Assembly: GCF_016859285.1 (NCBI RefSeq)
Contig: NC_053417.1
Location: forward strand, 30,499,378-30,563,377
From: Xiphias gladius
Taxonomy: Eukaryota > Chordata > Actinopteri > Istiophoriformes > Xiphiidae
Reading direction: 5' to 3'
DNA: 64,000 nt
This document shows, in pieces, positions 62,801 through 64,000 of this stretch. Within the stretch, counting starts at the first letter, position 1. The number at the start of each line of letters is the position of its first letter. The notes beneath the pieces were generated by a model that saw nothing but the letters and a program-made list of their open reading frames with translations, made no database searches and was not told the DNA's origin. Both the position numbers and the translations under genes were made by a program.

Positions 62801-62848
62801 TTGATCCAACATTAAAATAACAGATGATCACAGTACCTTGGTCTCCAT
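59731..62848 (-). CDS. sohlh1: SOHLH1-like bHLH transcription factor, five exons
   Basis: SOHLH1 is a germ-cell bHLH transcription factor for spermatogonial and oocyte differentiation (family knowledge). Modelled exons in transcript order: 62837-62848, 61436-61815, 60400-60550, 59937-60004, 59731-59839. They total 720 bases, in frame, 239 residues. The bHLH spans the exon 2-3 junction: FLERHRR then KRITQSCSRLRQLLPTIHG, then DMVTVLDTTVAFLEVVQKL, with the basic ERxRR for E-box contact. The human motif is ERERRKRMSLSCERLRALLP with DMASVLEMSVQFL, so the match is clear over the bHLH only. Upstream is acidic, with GPGPHTESDPGHGPHTDSD; the C-terminus is short and basic. Shorter than human SOHLH1. 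Exons 1, 4 and 5 rest on splice signals and phase alone. Confidence 0.68.
59937..60004 (-). CDS. sohlh1: sohlh1-like exon 4
   Basis: 68 bases, acceptor gcttcag, donor gtgaga. Encodes SQATREVGQKMVAKQEKKK ELN, phase-compatible with both neighbours. No family motif. Confidence 0.5.
60400..60550 (-). CDS. sohlh1: sohlh1-like exon 3 (helix-loop-helix)
   Basis: 151 bases, acceptor ctgacag, donor gtacaa. Encodes KRITQSCSRLRQLLPTIHG, CRTDMVTVLDTTVAFLEVV and VPAENPKLQ. The first base completes the Arg codon of the basic region. Confidence 0.82.
60560..61430 (-). other. sohlh1-like intron 2
   Basis: No recognised element. An ATA run lies at 60886-60912. Confidence 0.6.
61436..61815 (-). CDS. sohlh1: sohlh1-like exon 2 (acidic region, basic region start)
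   Basis: 380 bases. The acceptor is a pyrimidine-rich tract ending gcacag, before ATGGAACGAGAG; donor CGCAG|gttctg. Encodes MEREEEDGMEQHVVEIYKTD and ends NSCGVFLERHR(R). Confidence 0.65.
62837..62848 (-). CDS. sohlh1: sohlh1-like exon 1 (start, METK)
   Basis: ATGGAGACCAAG followed by donor gtactg, phase 0. Twelve coding bases only. Translation could instead begin at the Met at the start of exon 2. Confidence 0.45.
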
Positions 62849-64000
62849 CAGTCTCTTGCTGATCGTTTAGTGTCTAGTCAGTGAACAAGCCTCACCTGTC
62901 CTCCAGGTTAAAACACTTCCTGATTATATGATGCCTTCAGGCAGACCTGGGAAAGTATCTTAACCTTTGCCTTCAGTGAAGAAATATTTAGATATGGTTA
63001 AATAATCGCAAATACTGTGAAATACTGTCAGACTGATAATGTTCTCAGCTTTTTACTACAATGACAAGGTGAGTTTCCATCCATCTGTTTTCATGCACAT
63101 TTTCAATTTGTAATTGGAATATCTGAGTGGACACACTGGGAATTAAAAAAAATCTTGAAATATTGCAAAAAAGTCGTCACGCTCGTCTGAGGTGGAAAAT
63201 TTGATGTAACAGCAAAAGGAAAACAGCCTGAGTGAATAAACACTGATGTACATGAAGCTTTTTTTTTTTTGGTGAGCACAATAATCATTTTCATCATAAT
63301 TAGTTGTTGGCTGGGTTGATGTAGATTTTGTTTTGGTCTTTTTGGTTGAAGAGCTTTGACCTCAGAGCTGCACTCTTGATTCAGGCATCAAGACTTTTTT
63401 TAATAATTTAATGGAGAGAATTTGGCGCACCCTTTTTTTTGGATGTTGTTAGTAGTGAAGCACTTTTCAGTCATTAGGGATCCACTCCCAGTCTGTGGTC
63501 AGCTATTAGTTGCAGCAAGACTTTTTATTAGAACTTTGTAAACTCTGTAAATTTGTGGTCTTTTAAATGATACTGAATTTGTTGTTAAAACATTTTTAAA
63601 ATTCTTTTTAAAAATATTAAAGTTTGAGGACCAAAACATTGTTAAAAAAGTGAAAGCAAGTGATGGACAGTGAGCAGGATTTTTGCCTTTTATTCGTGAG
63701 TTAAGGAAAGAATTAGAAAAGTACCAATTAAATACTCTGTGTCCATTCTTCCAGTTGTCTTGGCATATTATTATGAAAGTACAGATCTGTATAACTGTTG
63801 TAAAATGGTTTCCAAAATTTACACCAGTCTCTGTCCTTACACCTCGAGTCAGTAAAACTCCACCAAAAATTTAGTATAAACAAACATGCTGTGTAATATT
63901 TAGTCAAAATTAATATGTTAAAGAGTTCCACGGTGAAAGAGTTTGCAGGCTTTGGATGAGAGAAAACATTCATTCAAAAAAAAGTGATTTTATTTCAAAT
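62849..64000. other. Upstream flank of the sohlh1-like gene, nothing recognised
   Basis: Apart from a possible promoter next to 62848, this is AT-rich DNA with no gene, RNA or repeat family that I recognise. Open frames here lack family resemblance. Confidence 0.65.

Overview
The window is teleost fish nuclear DNA. It carries three vertebrate genes, all on the minus strand, split into short GT-AG exons. Around them lies a dense mix of fish-type transposable elements (Tc1, hAT, PIF/Harbinger, L2- and RTE-like LINEs, Penelope-like elements) and many dinucleotide and trinucleotide runs. There are no bacterial-style operons, CRISPR arrays or phage genes. In transcription order (right to left) the genes are a sohlh1-like bHLH gene, an fnbp1 F-BAR/HR1/SH3 gene, and a noelin-1 (olfm1) gene. 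As far as I recall, the human counterparts FNBP1, OLFM1 and SOHLH1 all lie in 9q34, so this looks like a compact piece of that synteny block.

Layout. 54-12369: olfm1, six coding exons, 454 residues as modelled. Its 8.3-kb first intron holds a decayed Tc1 element, an L2-like LINE split by a Penelope-like element, and a minisatellite. 12.4-13.0 kb: probable olfm1 promoter and 5' leader with long TG, GA and GC runs. 13.6-32.8 kb: intergenic DNA with a LINE whose 5' part is inverted, a second RT fragment, a decayed Tc1, a 2,400-bp hAT-type element with an 8-bp target duplication, a LINE ORF1 fragment, a short interstitial telomere-like run, and an array of AGGTCA-type motifs abutting the end of fnbp1. 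32864-57885: fnbp1, 17 coding exons that join in frame to 627 residues, including two 15-base microexons. Its introns carry L2-, jockey/Rex1-like, Tc1, Harbinger, Penelope-like and foldback elements. 58.5-59.5 kb: an L2 tail and a Tc1 remnant between genes. 59731-62848: sohlh1-like gene, five exons, 239 residues as modelled. 62.85-64.0 kb: nothing recognised.

The genes do not form one pathway. Noelin-1 is a secreted neural glycoprotein, FNBP1 links membrane curvature to actin assembly through CDC42 and N-WASP, and SOHLH1 is a germ-cell transcription factor. Their grouping is best read as conserved synteny.

The most unusual observation is in fnbp1. Two F-BAR exons carry minisatellites that straddle their splice sites: the exon-4 acceptor is present three times (30-bp unit, in frame), and the exon-8 donor is repeated in 41-42-bp units with the first extra copy in frame. 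Several fnbp1 5' splice sites are also followed at once by CA-rich tracts in the transcript. Exon models were built by eye from splice signals, reading-frame continuity and remembered family sequences; no alignment or expression data were available.
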